From Roseivirga pacifica (GTDB taxonomy: Bacteria > Bacteroidota > Bacteroidia > Cytophagales > Cyclobacteriaceae): a DNA stretch of 64,000 bases. The notes below the pieces were generated by a model. The model did no database searches and was not told where the DNA came from. It was given only the letters and a program-made list of their open reading frames with translations. Below are positions 34,198-43,627 of the stretch, one piece after another. A program made the position numbers and the translations under genes. Location: contig NZ_FOIR01000002.1 of NCBI RefSeq assembly GCF_900111145.1, positions 310,001 through 374,000 of the forward strand. Reading direction: 5' to 3'. Every line of letters starts with the position of its first letter. Within the stretch, counting starts at the first letter, position 1.

Positions 34198-35595
34198 GTG
34201 GCTGAATTGAATAAAACAAAATGGTACAAGCGTATTCCGCATCCATTGGTGATGTTGATGGCGATTATTGTACTGACTTCCATCTTGAGCCATATAATTC
34301 CGGCAGGGGTTTATGAGCGAGAAATTATTGATGGGAGAGCTAGAGTGGTGCCGGGTACTTATCACGAAGTGGACCCGACACCACTTTCTTTTTTAGACAC
34401 ATTTGTAGCAATACCAAAAAGTTTTGCGGCAGCCATTGCCGTAATATTTGTGGTGCTTTCAAGTGGTATTATGTTTGGAGTGCTTGAGAAAACCGGCATG
34501 ATTGAAAATGCGGTCGGCACTTTTGTAAAGCGCTTAGGCGTGCAAAACAGAATGTTGGCAGTAGTACTAATGACCTACCTTTTTGGCCTGTTGGGTGTAT
34601 TTGTTGGTTACGAAAATAACATTGCCCTAATACCTATTGCAGCCATCACAAGCCTAGCCCTTGGTGGAGACCTAATGTTGGCGGCAGCCATTGCCGTGGG
34701 GGGATGCACCGTAGGCTTTGGACTTTCTCCGTTCAATCCTTATACGGTGGGTACTGGCCATACCATTGCCGAAATGCCCATGTATTCAGGTTGGGGGTTG
34801 CGCTCAGTGCTCTGTTTTAGTGCATTGACTTTTCTGGCATACTTCAATGTTCGCTACTTCAAGCGAATTATTAAAAACCCAGAGAGGAGTCTGTCATTAG
34901 GCATTAAAACCGATGGTTTTCAACTTTCTAAGCCGATAGCACAGTATGGCATGACAGCCTCAAATTGGCTTATATTGAGCATTTTCATTATCGGTTTAGG
35001 GATAATGCTCTTTGGTGTTTTCACCTATCATTGGGGAATAAATGAAATATCGGCCATCTTCTTAATGATTACCATTGCTGCAGGGCTTTCGGCTGGATTG
35101 AGTGGAAGAACACTCAGCGAAACAGCGCTTTCTTCAGTTTCGGTAGTGGCACCAGGAGCTTTTATGGTAGGCTTTGCAACCAGTATAAAAGTGGCCATGG
35201 AAATGGGCAATATCTCAGATACCATTGCCTTTCATTTGGCTGAAGGCCTGCAAACCTTACCGCTTTATGGTTCAGCGGTGGCCATGTCAGGAGCACAGAG
35301 TATTATCAACTTATTTATTCCTTCAGGAAGCGGGCAAGCCTTGGCTACTTTGCCAATTATGATTCCGCTGGGCGATATTCTAGGATTAACCAGACAGACC
35401 ACGATTTTGGCCTTCCAAATTGGCGATGGTGTTACAAACCTTTTCAATCCAACTTTAGGCGGGCTAATCGCTATGTTAGCCATGTGCCGAATTCCATTCG
35501 ACCGATGGCTACGCTTTGTGCTACCATTAGTTGGTGTAATTTTGCTGATATCCTGGATAGCATTGATAATTGCGGTAGCGGTTAACTGGCAATAG
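34198..35595 (+). CDS. YfcC family inner-membrane transporter
   Basis: A 465-residue protein with about 12 hydrophobic helices. N-terminal features are RIPHPLVMLMAIIVLTSILS and SHIIPAGVYERE, typical of the YfcC/C4-dicarboxylate-like family. FVGYENNIALIPI and NLFNPTLGGLIAMLAMC carry the paired hairpin motifs. It probably imports a carboxylate or short peptide/amino acid, but the substrate is unknown. The start is a GTG at 34198, four bases after the propeller gene stop, so the two are likely cotranscribed. Confidence 0.9.
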   Translation: MAELNKTKWYKRIPHPLVMLMAIIVLTSILSHIIPAGVYEREIIDGRARVVPGTYHEVDPTPLSFLDTFVAIPKSFAAAIAVIFVVLSSGIMFGVLEKTGMIENAVGTFVKRLGVQNRMLAVVLMTYLFGLLGVFVGYENNIALIPIAAITSLALGGDLMLAAAIAVGGCTVGFGLSPFNPYTVGTGHTIAEMPMYSGWGLRSVLCFSALTFLAYFNVRYFKRIIKNPERSLSLGIKTDGFQLSKPIAQYGMTASNWLILSIFIIGLGIMLFGVFTYHWGINEISAIFLMITIAAGLSAGLSGRTLSETALSSVSVVAPGAFMVGFATSIKVAMEMGNISDTIAFHLAEGLQTLPLYGSAVAMSGAQSIINLFIPSGSGQALATLPIMIPLGDILGLTRQTTILAFQIGDGVTNLFNPTLGGLIAMLAMCRIPFDRWLRFVLPLVGVILLISWIALIIAVAVNWQ

Positions 35596-35601
35596 TCTTT
35601 T

Positions 35602-35904
35602 ATGGAATCAATAACTCTTCATACTCTAGCTATTTCAGTTGCTATTATTGGGATAACTAGAATAGGAATTCGTTTTTATGATCTACATTCGAAAGAGCTT
35701 AAATGGGAGTCCTATATTGAGAAAACTGTTTTTCTAAGCCGAGTATTAATAATAGCTTATTTTAAGCTAGTGATTAGTACCTTACCAATTTGGTCATTCA
35801 AAATTGAAAATCGACCCTTAAGATGGATTCATAATGTGCTGGTTGTTCTGTTTTATGTATTAGTGTTCTTAGTGAATGAAAAGCTTCAAATGAATAACAC
35901 CTAA
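35602..35904 (+). CDS. Small hypothetical membrane protein
   Basis: A 100-residue protein with two or three hydrophobic helices (about 8-24, 45-65 and 78-94). I recognise no family. It begins 6 bases after the YfcC gene stop, so it belongs to that operon. The codon use looks more AT-rich than its neighbours. No catalytic or binding motif is visible. Confidence 0.6.
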   Translation: MESITLHTLAISVAIIGITRIGIRFYDLHSKELKWESYIEKTVFLSRVLIIAYFKLVISTLPIWSFKIENRPLRWIHNVLVVLFYVLVFLVNEKLQMNNT

Positions 35905-36006
35905 TAACTTGTACTAAAAACCCCTTAATCCCTAAAGGGATGCCAAATAATGAAATTCGCTATTACCAATACCAGTCTTAATACTTAATACCCGTTACCT
36001 AATACT

Positions 36007-37158
36007 ATGAAAGTTGAAGAAATTTTATCCAAACTAGTTTCATTCCCCGTTTTGGGCGGAGAAAGTAACCTTACTATTATTCATTGGATTAAAGATTATA
36101 TAGAAAGCCATGGAGTAACCACCACATTGGTACCGAATGAAGAAGGAACAAAAGCATCTTTGCATTGCCGAATAGGCCCTGCTGTTGATGGTGGCGTAAT
36201 CCTTTCAGGTCACACAGATGTGGTGCCAGTGGCTGGGCAAGATTGGACATCGGAACCTTTTGAGTTAACCGATAAAGGTGATGGCAAGCTTTACTCCAGA
36301 GGTTCTTGCGATATGAAGGGCTTTGTGGCTTGTTGCTTGGCGGCATTGCCGCAAATGGTAAAAGCCGACCTGAATAAACCAATTTACTTTGCCTTTTCAT
36401 ACGATGAGGAAATTGGTTGCTTGGCTGCCCCGGAGCTGGCCGAAGCGATTAAATCCCATTATTCAGAAACACCTCAATTTGCCATTATTGGTGAGCCATC
36501 TATGATGGTGCCAACCGTAGGGCAAAAGGGAATATGTATTTACAAAACCATTGTGAAAGGTTCGCAGGGGCACAGTAGCCGAATTAAAACCGAGGTTAGT
36601 GCCATTCACGAGGCCATGCGTTTCATTCTTTGGCTAGAGAATAAAATGAACAGCTTGATTGCAGCAGGGAAAACAGATGATCGCTTTACGCCAAACCATA
36701 CATCTATTCATATTGGTATTGTAAAAGGCGGAATTGCTGAAAATGTAATTGCGCAGGAATGCTATTTCACTTGGGATGTGCGCACCATTCCTTCAGAAAC
36801 GCCAGAAGAGATTTTGGCTGAATTCGAAGCTTATTGCGCTGAAAGAAAAGTAACCTTGCGAGAGGTGTTTCCGGGCTTTGATGTTACTACCGACTTTATT
36901 CACCCGCCTGTACCTAGCCTTGACACTAAGGCTGATCAGGAAATAGTGAGTTTGGTAAAAGAACTGGCCAATACTGATAAAACAGATGCGGTAAGCTATG
37001 CAGCCGAGGCTGGTCAGTTTGCCGAAGCTGGCTTTGAGGCAATTATTTGTGGCCCTGGCGATATTGCGCAGGCGCACCGTGCCGATGAGTTTATCTCAAA
37101 AGAGCAACTGGCAATGGGAGTAGAATTTATGGAACGGTTGGTACAAAAGCTGTCATAA
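36007..37158 (+). CDS. argE: M20 family deacylase, acetylornithine deacetylase-like
   Basis: A 383-residue cytoplasmic metallohydrolase. Metal and catalytic residues are in LSGHTDVVPVAGQDW (H and D), SRGSCDMKGFVA (D), YDEEIGC (the EE pair) and GEPSMM. The dimerisation lid (about 175-290) contains KGSQGHSS. The closest recognisable family is ArgE, which releases acetate from N-acetylornithine, but related M20 enzymes can act on other acyl amino acids. No other arginine gene is nearby. The M23 gene starts directly at its stop codon. Confidence 0.82.
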   Translation: MKVEEILSKLVSFPVLGGESNLTIIHWIKDYIESHGVTTTLVPNEEGTKASLHCRIGPAVDGGVILSGHTDVVPVAGQDWTSEPFELTDKGDGKLYSRGSCDMKGFVACCLAALPQMVKADLNKPIYFAFSYDEEIGCLAAPELAEAIKSHYSETPQFAIIGEPSMMVPTVGQKGICIYKTIVKGSQGHSSRIKTEVSAIHEAMRFILWLENKMNSLIAAGKTDDRFTPNHTSIHIGIVKGGIAENVIAQECYFTWDVRTIPSETPEEILAEFEAYCAERKVTLREVFPGFDVTTDFIHPPVPSLDTKADQEIVSLVKELANTDKTDAVSYAAEAGQFAEAGFEAIICGPGDIAQAHRADEFISKEQLAMGVEFMERLVQKLS

Positions 37159-37818
37159 GTGGATATTGGAGGTTTGCTTAGAGAGGCGGGAATTACACCA
37201 TCGCCAGTAATGAAGCTTGACAATGAAAAGCTTCATCATTTCGATTTGAGTAAGTATAATAAAGCCTTGGATAATGTCGATTTGAATGATGAACAGGCTT
37301 TTACCCAATACATTTTCAACGAATTAAAAGCGAATAACTGCACTGCCGGTATTGGTGGCTATGGAGAGGAGAGAAGCCTCTATTCGCGCAGCACATTGTT
37401 TAGCGATGAAGAGCCTCGAACCATCCATTTAGGCATAGATGTTTGGACAGCGGCAGGTGCAGATGTTTTTGCGCCATTGGATAGTACCGTGCACTCTTTT
37501 GCTAACCGAAACGTGCATGGTGATTACGGGCCGGTAATCATTTTGGAACACAAAATTGAAAACCATGTTTTCCACACGCTTTATGGCCATCTAAGTACCG
37601 ATAGTTTAGATGGTTTAACCATAGGGAAGGAGATAAAGAAGGGGCAGGAGTTTGCCCGAATTGGGGAATACCATGAGAATTTTCATTGGCCACCACATTT
37701 ACATTTTCAGGTAATTATCGATATGCAAGGTATGGTGGGCGACTACCCTGGAGTGTGTAAAAAGTCCGAGTCTAATATTTATTTGAAAAACTGCCCTAAT
37801 CCTTCCGTTTTCCTATAA
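37159..37818 (+). CDS. M23 (LytM-type) metallopeptidase-domain protein
   Basis: A 219-residue protein without a clear signal peptide. The peptidase M23 domain (about 95-205) has zinc ligands in HLGIDVW (HxxxD) and the final HLHFQ. GHLS is also present, together with FAPLDSTVHSF typical of the beta-barrel core. It starts with GTG at 37159, abutting the argE-like stop, so translation is coupled. M23 enzymes cut peptidoglycan cross-links, but without a signal peptide a cytoplasmic or other role is possible. Confidence 0.82.
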   Translation: MDIGGLLREAGITPSPVMKLDNEKLHHFDLSKYNKALDNVDLNDEQAFTQYIFNELKANNCTAGIGGYGEERSLYSRSTLFSDEEPRTIHLGIDVWTAAGADVFAPLDSTVHSFANRNVHGDYGPVIILEHKIENHVFHTLYGHLSTDSLDGLTIGKEIKKGQEFARIGEYHENFHWPPHLHFQVIIDMQGMVGDYPGVCKKSESNIYLKNCPNPSVFL

Positions 37819-37847
37819 TCCTTCTTTTGTTAAAAAGAATCCTTCGG

Positions 37848-37879
37848 TTTGGTGAACTATTTATGTATGTATATGTTTA
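37848..37879 (+). promoter_or_regulatory. Bacteroidota-type promoter of the SnoaL-like gene
   Basis: TTTG (37848-37851) and TATGTTTA (37872-37879) are separated by 20 bp, matching the Bacteroidota -33/-7 pattern TTTG-N19-20-TAnnTTTG at all but the last base. Three AATCCTTC copies (37798, 37817, 37838) precede it at 19 and 21 bp periods. Confidence 0.5.
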
Positions 37880-37910
37880 ATTGATGTATATACATATAAA
37901 CCTTATCGAC

Positions 37911-38270
37911 ATGACATACAAAGAAAGAACAGAAGACATTTACAACATGCTAGGCCAAGGACAACTATTGGAGGCATTCGATAAATACTATGGAGCAAAC
38001 GTAGTGCTAACCGAGCCAAGAGGTACTTGGGAAGGTTTTGACGCTTGTAGAGCCCACGAAGTGGAGTTTCTTAACTACGTGAAAGAATTTCATAACCTTG
38101 AAGTAAAATCAATTACTTCAGACGAAGCAAACGGAATTGTAATGCACGAGACTATGATGGATGTTACTTTTCAGGATGGTAACCGCGTACAAATGGAGCA
38201 AGTAGGTGTACAGCGTTGGGAAGGAGACAAGATCGTTCACGAGCGTTTCTACTACGATAATGCCCAGTAA
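37911..38270 (+). CDS. SnoaL-like/NTF2-fold protein
   Basis: A 119-residue protein beginning MTYKERTEDIY. A start at 37881 would add ten unsupported residues and come only 2 bases after the -7 box. It has the SnoaL/NTF2 cone-fold pattern: helix, YYGANVVLTEPRGTWEGFDA, VEFLNYVKEFHNLEVKSIT, then strands ending VGVQRWEGDKIVHERFYYD. Members act as small cyclases, isomerases or ligand-binding proteins. No substrate can be inferred. It is monocistronic, with its own promoter and a strong terminator. Confidence 0.85.
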   Translation: MTYKERTEDIYNMLGQGQLLEAFDKYYGANVVLTEPRGTWEGFDACRAHEVEFLNYVKEFHNLEVKSITSDEANGIVMHETMMDVTFQDGNRVQMEQVGVQRWEGDKIVHERFYYDNAQ

Positions 38271-38291
38271 TTGAAAAGTCCAACCGACAAA

Positions 38292-38326
38292 AAAAAGCCT
38301 CTTATCATTATGATAAGAGGCTTTTT
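38292..38326. terminator. Bidirectional terminator
   Basis: AAAAAGCCTCTTATCA is mirrored exactly across a 3-base loop, giving a 12-bp core extended by A/T arms that serve as U-tracts in both directions. It lies between the convergent SnoaL-like gene and GH13 gene. Confidence 0.92.
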
Positions 38327-38345
38327 CTCATTTCGGGGCCAAAAC

Positions 38346-40211
38346 TTAATGCAACTCCAACACCATTGTTGTTTTTGCCGGAACTGTAAAGTCTTTAGTC
38401 AAATCAACAGTAGCATCGGTCACTACGTTCGTTCCAGTGGCGTATCCTCGTAGCATTTCAATGTGTTTGGCTTTAGAAATAGTGGTAGCCTCTTCATTCA
38501 TATTCATAACTACCATTACACGTTCATTATCGGTGTATCTAAAGTACACGTACACATTATTCTCTGGTACAAAGTGGAGTAGTTTTCCTTCATGAATAGC
38601 CTTGCTGTTTTTTCTCCAATTGGTGATCTTACTCACATAATTCAGCATGTCATTTTCCGCATTCGTTCGGTCATTTTCGGTGAAAACAGAGCGTTCGTCA
38701 CCTGCCCAGCCACCAGGCATATCTGCACGTTTGCCACCATCGCCCCAATCGGCAGGTCCTTGTTTAAAGGCCAATTCCGTTCCGTAGTACACCTGTGGAA
38801 TACCGCGAGTAGTCATTAAAAATGCATAAGCCATTTTTAGGTGCTCAGGCTTTTCTCCCAAAGTAGAGTAAATACGGTGTATGTCGTGGTTATCTAAAAA
38901 GATTACGTTTTTCATTGGGTCTGAGTATAGCCTGTCTTGAGAAAGTGCGTAATAGATCTTCATCAGGCCGCTTTCCCAACCAAAGTCTTGATTGAAGGCA
39001 TCTCTAACCGCAAAATGAATTTGAAAATCGGTTACACTTGGCAAGTGCGACTCATATCCGTCAGATTGACCTGGTAAGTTCTGTTGCCAGTAAGCTTCGT
39101 GTGCAACGGTTTCTACCCACGATTCACCTACAATGTTAAAATCAGGGTATGCTTCAATCACTTCTTTGGCCCAACGCGCCATATAATCTTGGTAAGGGTA
39201 TAGGTAAGTATCCATTCTAATACCATCCACACCAGAATATTCTATCCACCAAAGCGTGTTTTGAATTAAGTAATCAGCCAGCTGTGGGTTACGCTGATCT
39301 AAGTCAGGCATTTCGGTTACAAACCATCCTTTCTGTAATTTATCCTTATCGAATTGAGCGGCATACGGGTCGGATGCAATTGTGCCTCTATAGTTAGTGT
39401 TGCCATATACAGATTTGTCGTGTACCCAGTTGTTAAATGGTAGGTCCTTCATCCACCAATGTTGGTCTCCAATATGGTTGTGAATCATATCCATGATCAC
39501 TTTTAAGCCCATTTCGTGGCAGGTTTCCACAAAGTCCAAAAACTCTGCATTCGACCCGAACCTTCTATCCACTTTGTACATGTCGGTGGCCGCATAACCA
39601 TGATAGGCTTTGTACTCTGGTGTTTGGTCATTCTCAAAAACAGGCGTTAACCAAACAGCCGTCATTCCAAGCGACTTTATATAATCTAAATGCTCCTTTA
39701 CCCCCTGAATATCGCCTCCATGTCTACCAGAGGGGTACGATCTACGAGCTGGCTCTAGCATGCCCTCAATGGTATCATTATCGGGGTTCCCATTTGCAAA
39801 GCGGTCTGGCATTAAAAGGTAAATCACATCCTCAGCGCTAAACCCTTGGTTTCTGTTTGCATCAGCCGATCTGGTATTTAAGGTGTAGGCAAAAGTGTGT
39901 TGCTTTTTGCCATTAGTCAGTGTAATATCAAAATCTCCAGCTTTTACATCCTTACCAATCAGCAGGTTTACAAAAAGATAGTTGGGAGAGTCGCCCACCA
40001 CCTGATTTACCAGCGTTATTCCTTCTGCATCAATACTTGCTCTATAATTCCCTATGTCTTCAGCATAGAGCATAAGCTGAAGTTTTTCGGTAGGCATATT
40101 TGCAAACCAAAAAGGAGGTTCAACCTTCAGGTTTTTAATGCTTTGTGCTTGAGTTACTGAACTAATACTTAATAGTAAGAGTAGGCAGAATAAGGGCTTT
40201 AATACTTTCAT
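38346..40211 (-). CDS. Secreted GH13 alpha-amylase/neopullulanase-like enzyme
   Basis: A 621-residue protein with a signal peptide (cleavage near VTQAQ). The N-terminal beta domain (about 25-115) resembles the cyclomaltodextrinase N-terminal domain. The GH13 TIM barrel follows, with DMIHNHIG, GIRMDTYLYP (nucleophile D), IVGESWVET (acid/base E) and FLDNHDIHR (transition-state D). A C-terminal beta domain closes it. It should hydrolyse starch or maltodextrins in the periplasm or outside. Two LacI-type palindromes lie just upstream, suggesting sugar-controlled expression. No susC/D pair is nearby. Confidence 0.92.
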   Translation of the reverse strand: MKVLKPLFCLLLLLSISSVTQAQSIKNLKVEPPFWFANMPTEKLQLMLYAEDIGNYRASIDAEGITLVNQVVGDSPNYLFVNLLIGKDVKAGDFDITLTNGKKQHTFAYTLNTRSADANRNQGFSAEDVIYLLMPDRFANGNPDNDTIEGMLEPARRSYPSGRHGGDIQGVKEHLDYIKSLGMTAVWLTPVFENDQTPEYKAYHGYAATDMYKVDRRFGSNAEFLDFVETCHEMGLKVIMDMIHNHIGDQHWWMKDLPFNNWVHDKSVYGNTNYRGTIASDPYAAQFDKDKLQKGWFVTEMPDLDQRNPQLADYLIQNTLWWIEYSGVDGIRMDTYLYPYQDYMARWAKEVIEAYPDFNIVGESWVETVAHEAYWQQNLPGQSDGYESHLPSVTDFQIHFAVRDAFNQDFGWESGLMKIYYALSQDRLYSDPMKNVIFLDNHDIHRIYSTLGEKPEHLKMAYAFLMTTRGIPQVYYGTELAFKQGPADWGDGGKRADMPGGWAGDERSVFTENDRTNAENDMLNYVSKITNWRKNSKAIHEGKLLHFVPENNVYVYFRYTDNERVMVVMNMNEEATTISKAKHIEMLRGYATGTNVVTDATVDLTKDFTVPAKTTMVLELH

Positions 40212-40256
40212 CGCAATGGAAATTTAGGGTAGAAAACTAAGCAATATTATTAGCCT

Positions 40257-40273
40257 GTGGAAACGATTTCCAC
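40257..40273 (-). promoter_or_regulatory. LacI-type palindrome upstream of the GH13 gene
   Basis: GTGGAAA and TTTCCAC form a perfect 7-bp dyad around CGA (40257-40273). A -7-like box TAGTTTTC (minus strand, 40232-40239) lies 17 bp downstream, so the site would cover the -33 region of the amylase promoter. Confidence 0.5.
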
Positions 40274-40296
40274 GTTCCAACTCGAATATGACAACA

Positions 40297-40306
40297 CAAA
40301 CGTTTG
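40297..40306. promoter_or_regulatory. LacI-family operator-like palindrome
   Basis: CAAACGTTTG with a central CG is the classic core of LacI/GalR-family operators; flanking bases extend it to ACAAACGTTTGC. It lies between the divergent GH13 and M24 genes, 24 bp from a second palindrome, so both may be occupied together. No LacI-family gene is in the window. Confidence 0.5.
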
Positions 40307-40400
40307 CAAAAGCACGCTAGCGGTAAGTGTGGTGCACTCAAATATTAGTACTTGTAGCAAATATGAATTATACATAGTTTAAAAGCTTATTGACCGAATT

Positions 40401-41735
40401 ATGAAAAAACTAAGCTTATTGTTTACACTACTCTTTGTGACCCAACTGGCGCAAGCGCAAATTGACCCCAGCTATATTCTTTCTATGAAGGAGAGGGCAA
40501 AAACAATTAACTACTTACTTGAAGATAAAGTAGAACATTACCTGCCGGAAATAATGAGGAGAGAAGGGCTTGATATGTGGGTGGTGATTTCAAGAGAATA
40601 CAACGAAGACCCTGTAATAAAGACTTTGCTACCCGCAGAATGGCTAGCGGCCAGAAGGCGTACTATCCTTATATTTTTTGATAAAGGTGGAGAAGAAGGT
40701 ATAGAAACCTTGGCTGTGTCTCGTTATGATGTAGGTTCAATTTTCAAATCTGCTTGGAACAAAGAAGAACAACCCGACCAATGGGCACGACTGGCTGAAA
40801 TCATTGCAGAGCGTGACCCTAAAAAGATAGGGGTGAATAAGTCCAAGTATTTCGGTATTACCGATGGAATTGTAGCGACCGATTTGGAAGAGTTTGAAGC
40901 AGCCATAGGTGAGAAGTATGCTTCGCGCATAGTATCAGCAGAAAAAGTGGCTATAGGATGGCTGGAGACGCGTACTGCTGCGGAAATGGCTATCTACCCG
41001 CACATCACTAAGCTTTCTCATATGATCATTCAAGAGGCTTTTTCTCCTGCTGTAATTACCCCTGGCGTTACCACCACCGAAGATGTAGTATGGTGGATGC
41101 GCGAAAAGGTTCGTGAACTGAAGCTTACCACTTGGTTTCACCCAACAATTGACATTCAGCGCGCTGATCCAGAAAACTTTGACCATTTGAGAACATTCTC
41201 AAAACGACCTGACAAACAGGTAATTATGCCGGGGGATTTGTTGCATTGCGATTTTGGTATTACCTATTTACGCCTTAATACAGACCAACAGCAACATGCT
41301 TATGTGTTAAGACCTGGGGAAACAGATGTTCCGGCCTATTTAAAAGCGGCCTTTAAAAACGGTAATCGCCTTCAGGATATTTTCACGGGTAATTTTAAAG
41401 AGGGTAGAACCGGCAATGAAGTGTTGAAGATGAGCCGTGAACAAGCCATAGCAGAGGGCATAAAGCCTTCTATTTACACGCACCCAATTGGCTATCATGG
41501 TCATGCCTCAGGAACTACTTTGGGTATGTGGGATTCCCAAGGCGGTGTTCCGTTTACTGGCGACTATCCACTTCATTTAAATACGGCTTATTCAATTGAA
41601 CTGAATGCCGCTACCTATATAGAGGAATGGGGTAAGGAGATTCGAATTATGCTTGAAGAAGAGGCCTTTTTCGATAAAACAGGCGTTTGGTACATCGATG
41701 GCAGGCAAGAAGCCATAACAATTGTGAATAAATAA
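40401..41735 (+). CDS. Secreted M24 family (Xaa-Pro type) aminopeptidase
   Basis: A 444-residue protein with a signal peptide (cleavage near LAQAQ). The N-terminal creatinase-like domain spans about 30-180. The M24 pita-bread fold has metal ligands in LLHCDFGITY (D), a second acidic residue nearby, HPIGYHGHASG (H), SIELNA (E) and LEEEAFF (E). It probably removes N-terminal residues before proline from peptides in the periplasm. It is divergent from the GH13 gene and shares the LacI-like upstream region. A short hairpin follows its stop. Confidence 0.88.
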   Translation: MKKLSLLFTLLFVTQLAQAQIDPSYILSMKERAKTINYLLEDKVEHYLPEIMRREGLDMWVVISREYNEDPVIKTLLPAEWLAARRRTILIFFDKGGEEGIETLAVSRYDVGSIFKSAWNKEEQPDQWARLAEIIAERDPKKIGVNKSKYFGITDGIVATDLEEFEAAIGEKYASRIVSAEKVAIGWLETRTAAEMAIYPHITKLSHMIIQEAFSPAVITPGVTTTEDVVWWMREKVRELKLTTWFHPTIDIQRADPENFDHLRTFSKRPDKQVIMPGDLLHCDFGITYLRLNTDQQQHAYVLRPGETDVPAYLKAAFKNGNRLQDIFTGNFKEGRTGNEVLKMSREQAIAEGIKPSIYTHPIGYHGHASGTTLGMWDSQGGVPFTGDYPLHLNTAYSIELNAATYIEEWGKEIRIMLEEEAFFDKTGVWYIDGRQEAITIVNK

Positions 41736-41750
41736 TACACACATCAGTAG

Positions 41751-41771
41751 AAGTCTATTAATTTTAGACTT
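41751..41771 (+). terminator. Hairpin just before the 7TMR-DISM kinase start
   Basis: AAGTCTA (41751-41757) pairs with TAGACTT (41765-41771), loop 7 bases, followed by TTATG in which the ATG is the next start. It may be a weak terminator of the M24 gene or may affect translation of the kinase. Confidence 0.35.
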
Positions 41772-41773
41772 TT

Positions 41774-43627
41774 ATGATTTGCCAACTCCTCAGACTAGTC
41801 TTAACAGCCTTGTTGCTGTTTACTTATGCATCTGTATTTGCTCAAAATGCAAGTACAGATGCATTTAACTTAGATGGCGAATGGAAGTTCTATTGGCAAG
41901 AATTACTCACCGACACAGCAGAACTCTTGAAATATGAGGCTGTAAATATGCAGGTGCCAGATGATTGGTACGACAATCATCCTTTTGAAAGAGAAGGCTA
42001 CGGCACTTATTACAGGCAAATAAAGGTTTCTCCAAATCAACGAGGTTTAGGTATTTACATCCCTCACTTGTTTTCCTCCTACAAACTGATAGTTAATGGA
42101 GAAGTACTTTACGAATCGGGTAAAGTTGGACGGTCTAGAGAGGAATATACGCCCTACAGAGAACCTGTAGTGATTCATTTACCTAGGTCTACCACTGGTG
42201 AACTGGATATTTTTGTTCAGTCTGCCAATTTCGATCACCTCAACTCGGGCATGTTTTACTCCTTGGTGGTAGGGGATTATTACGATTTACAAAAGGCACT
42301 CAATAGTCAACAAAATGTAAGTGTATTCTTGGCCGGAGGCTTTTTTATTACGGGTATTCTACTTTTGGTCTTCTCATTAGTGTATCGTCAGCTCGAGGTT
42401 CAAATTCCGTTTTATGCCATCGTTTCTTTGAGCCTAATGTACAGAATGGTAGGCTCATCGCCTTATCCATTGCATGCCATGCTTGACGATTACAACTTCT
42501 TTTTAGCCATAAGACTAGAATATTTAACGGTATACACTTCGGCACTTTTTGGTGGACTTATGATTTTTTCGCTGTTCCCTAAGCAAACAATCAAGCCACT
42601 CAACTATATATTTTACGTCATATCAGTAATTGGTATAGCTGGGGTTTTTCTGCTTCCACCAATCATGTTTACCAGCTTATTAAAGTACTATATGTATGTG
42701 GTTTTGGTGTACATGCTGTTATTCATTTACACCATTGCCAAGGCCAAGTATGACGATGAACCTACATCTGGATATCTAATAGCGGCCATGGGGGCTGTAT
42801 TTGTTTGGTTAAGTTTTCAAATGATCAACTTTTTGAATGTAGGTCACATACCTTTCGGAGTAAATATTGTACTCATTTCATTGATCATTCTGCTATGCAA
42901 TTTGGCGCTACTCAAAACCTTTCTCGAAAAAATTAACAGATCTAAGCTTACCGAAGCTGAGGTTGAGTTTCAGCGGTCGCGTCAAATAATGCTTTCACTC
43001 ATTTCTCATGAAATAAAAATGCCTGTGGCCAAGCTGCAGATGAACATGGAGATGATGAAGATGAGCAAAAACTCGCCAGAGAAGTTTTGGGCTATTAAAG
43101 ACAAATTGGTGGATACTTCGTACGAGGCGGTTGACTCAATCAAACTGATGTTGAATGATTTTCTATACTTTATGAGTGGCGACCAAAAGGTAGAAGATGA
43201 TTTGAACGTTCAAGACCTGCAGGAGTATTTACAGATTAATTGGAAGCTGCCAGTTGAACTTTCTTCAAACATTCCTACCGACAAAAGTTTTAGCACGAGC
43301 AGGGTTACTCTACGTTATATTTTAAACACATTGGTTGGCAATGCCATAAAGTATTCGCGCGATGAAGACAGAAAACCTGAGTTTGTGATTTCTTCTCAAG
43401 AGAATAGGATTATTCTGGAATTGAAAGATTTTGGAATTGGAATTGATAAGGATCAGGTGAAATTAATGGGGCAAAAGCAGACAAAAGTCACCAATAACAG
43501 CGAAATTTCCGGTATGGGTTTTTATCTGGCAAATGAACTTTCTACCAAATTAAAACATTCCATATGGGTAACTTCCAGAGGCTCGGAGGGTACTAGCGTA
43601 TTTTTAGCATTCGACTTACATGATTAA
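41774..43627 (+). CDS. 7TMR-DISM sensor histidine kinase
   Basis: A 617-residue protein. A signal peptide (cleavage near VFAQN) is followed by a periplasmic 7TMR-DISM-type beta sandwich (about 25-170), seven membrane helices (about 185-385) and a short linker. HisKA follows with H-box SHEIKMPVAKL (histidine near 412). The HATPase (about 510-617) has N-box NTLVGNAIKYS and G-boxes DFGIGIDKDQ and GMGFYLANEL. The beta sandwich typically senses carbohydrates or other small molecules. It overlaps the receiver gene by 8 bases, so the pair is translated together. Confidence 0.92.
   Translation: MICQLLRLVLTALLLFTYASVFAQNASTDAFNLDGEWKFYWQELLTDTAELLKYEAVNMQVPDDWYDNHPFEREGYGTYYRQIKVSPNQRGLGIYIPHLFSSYKLIVNGEVLYESGKVGRSREEYTPYREPVVIHLPRSTTGELDIFVQSANFDHLNSGMFYSLVVGDYYDLQKALNSQQNVSVFLAGGFFITGILLLVFSLVYRQLEVQIPFYAIVSLSLMYRMVGSSPYPLHAMLDDYNFFLAIRLEYLTVYTSALFGGLMIFSLFPKQTIKPLNYIFYVISVIGIAGVFLLPPIMFTSLLKYYMYVVLVYMLLFIYTIAKAKYDDEPTSGYLIAAMGAVFVWLSFQMINFLNVGHIPFGVNIVLISLIILLCNLALLKTFLEKINRSKLTEAEVEFQRSRQIMLSLISHEIKMPVAKLQMNMEMMKMSKNSPEKFWAIKDKLVDTSYEAVDSIKLMLNDFLYFMSGDQKVEDDLNVQDLQEYLQINWKLPVELSSNIPTDKSFSTSRVTLRYILNTLVGNAIKYSRDEDRKPEFVISSQENRIILELKDFGIGIDKDQVKLMGQKQTKVTNNSEISGMGFYLANELSTKLKHSIWVTSRGSEGTSVFLAFDLHD

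Noticed and set aside
35928-35941. Palindrome ATCCCTAAAGGGAT after the small membrane gene
   Set aside because: The loop would be only two bases unless the stem is shortened, there is no T-run, and short motifs like this are common in intergenic DNA; too weak to call a terminator.
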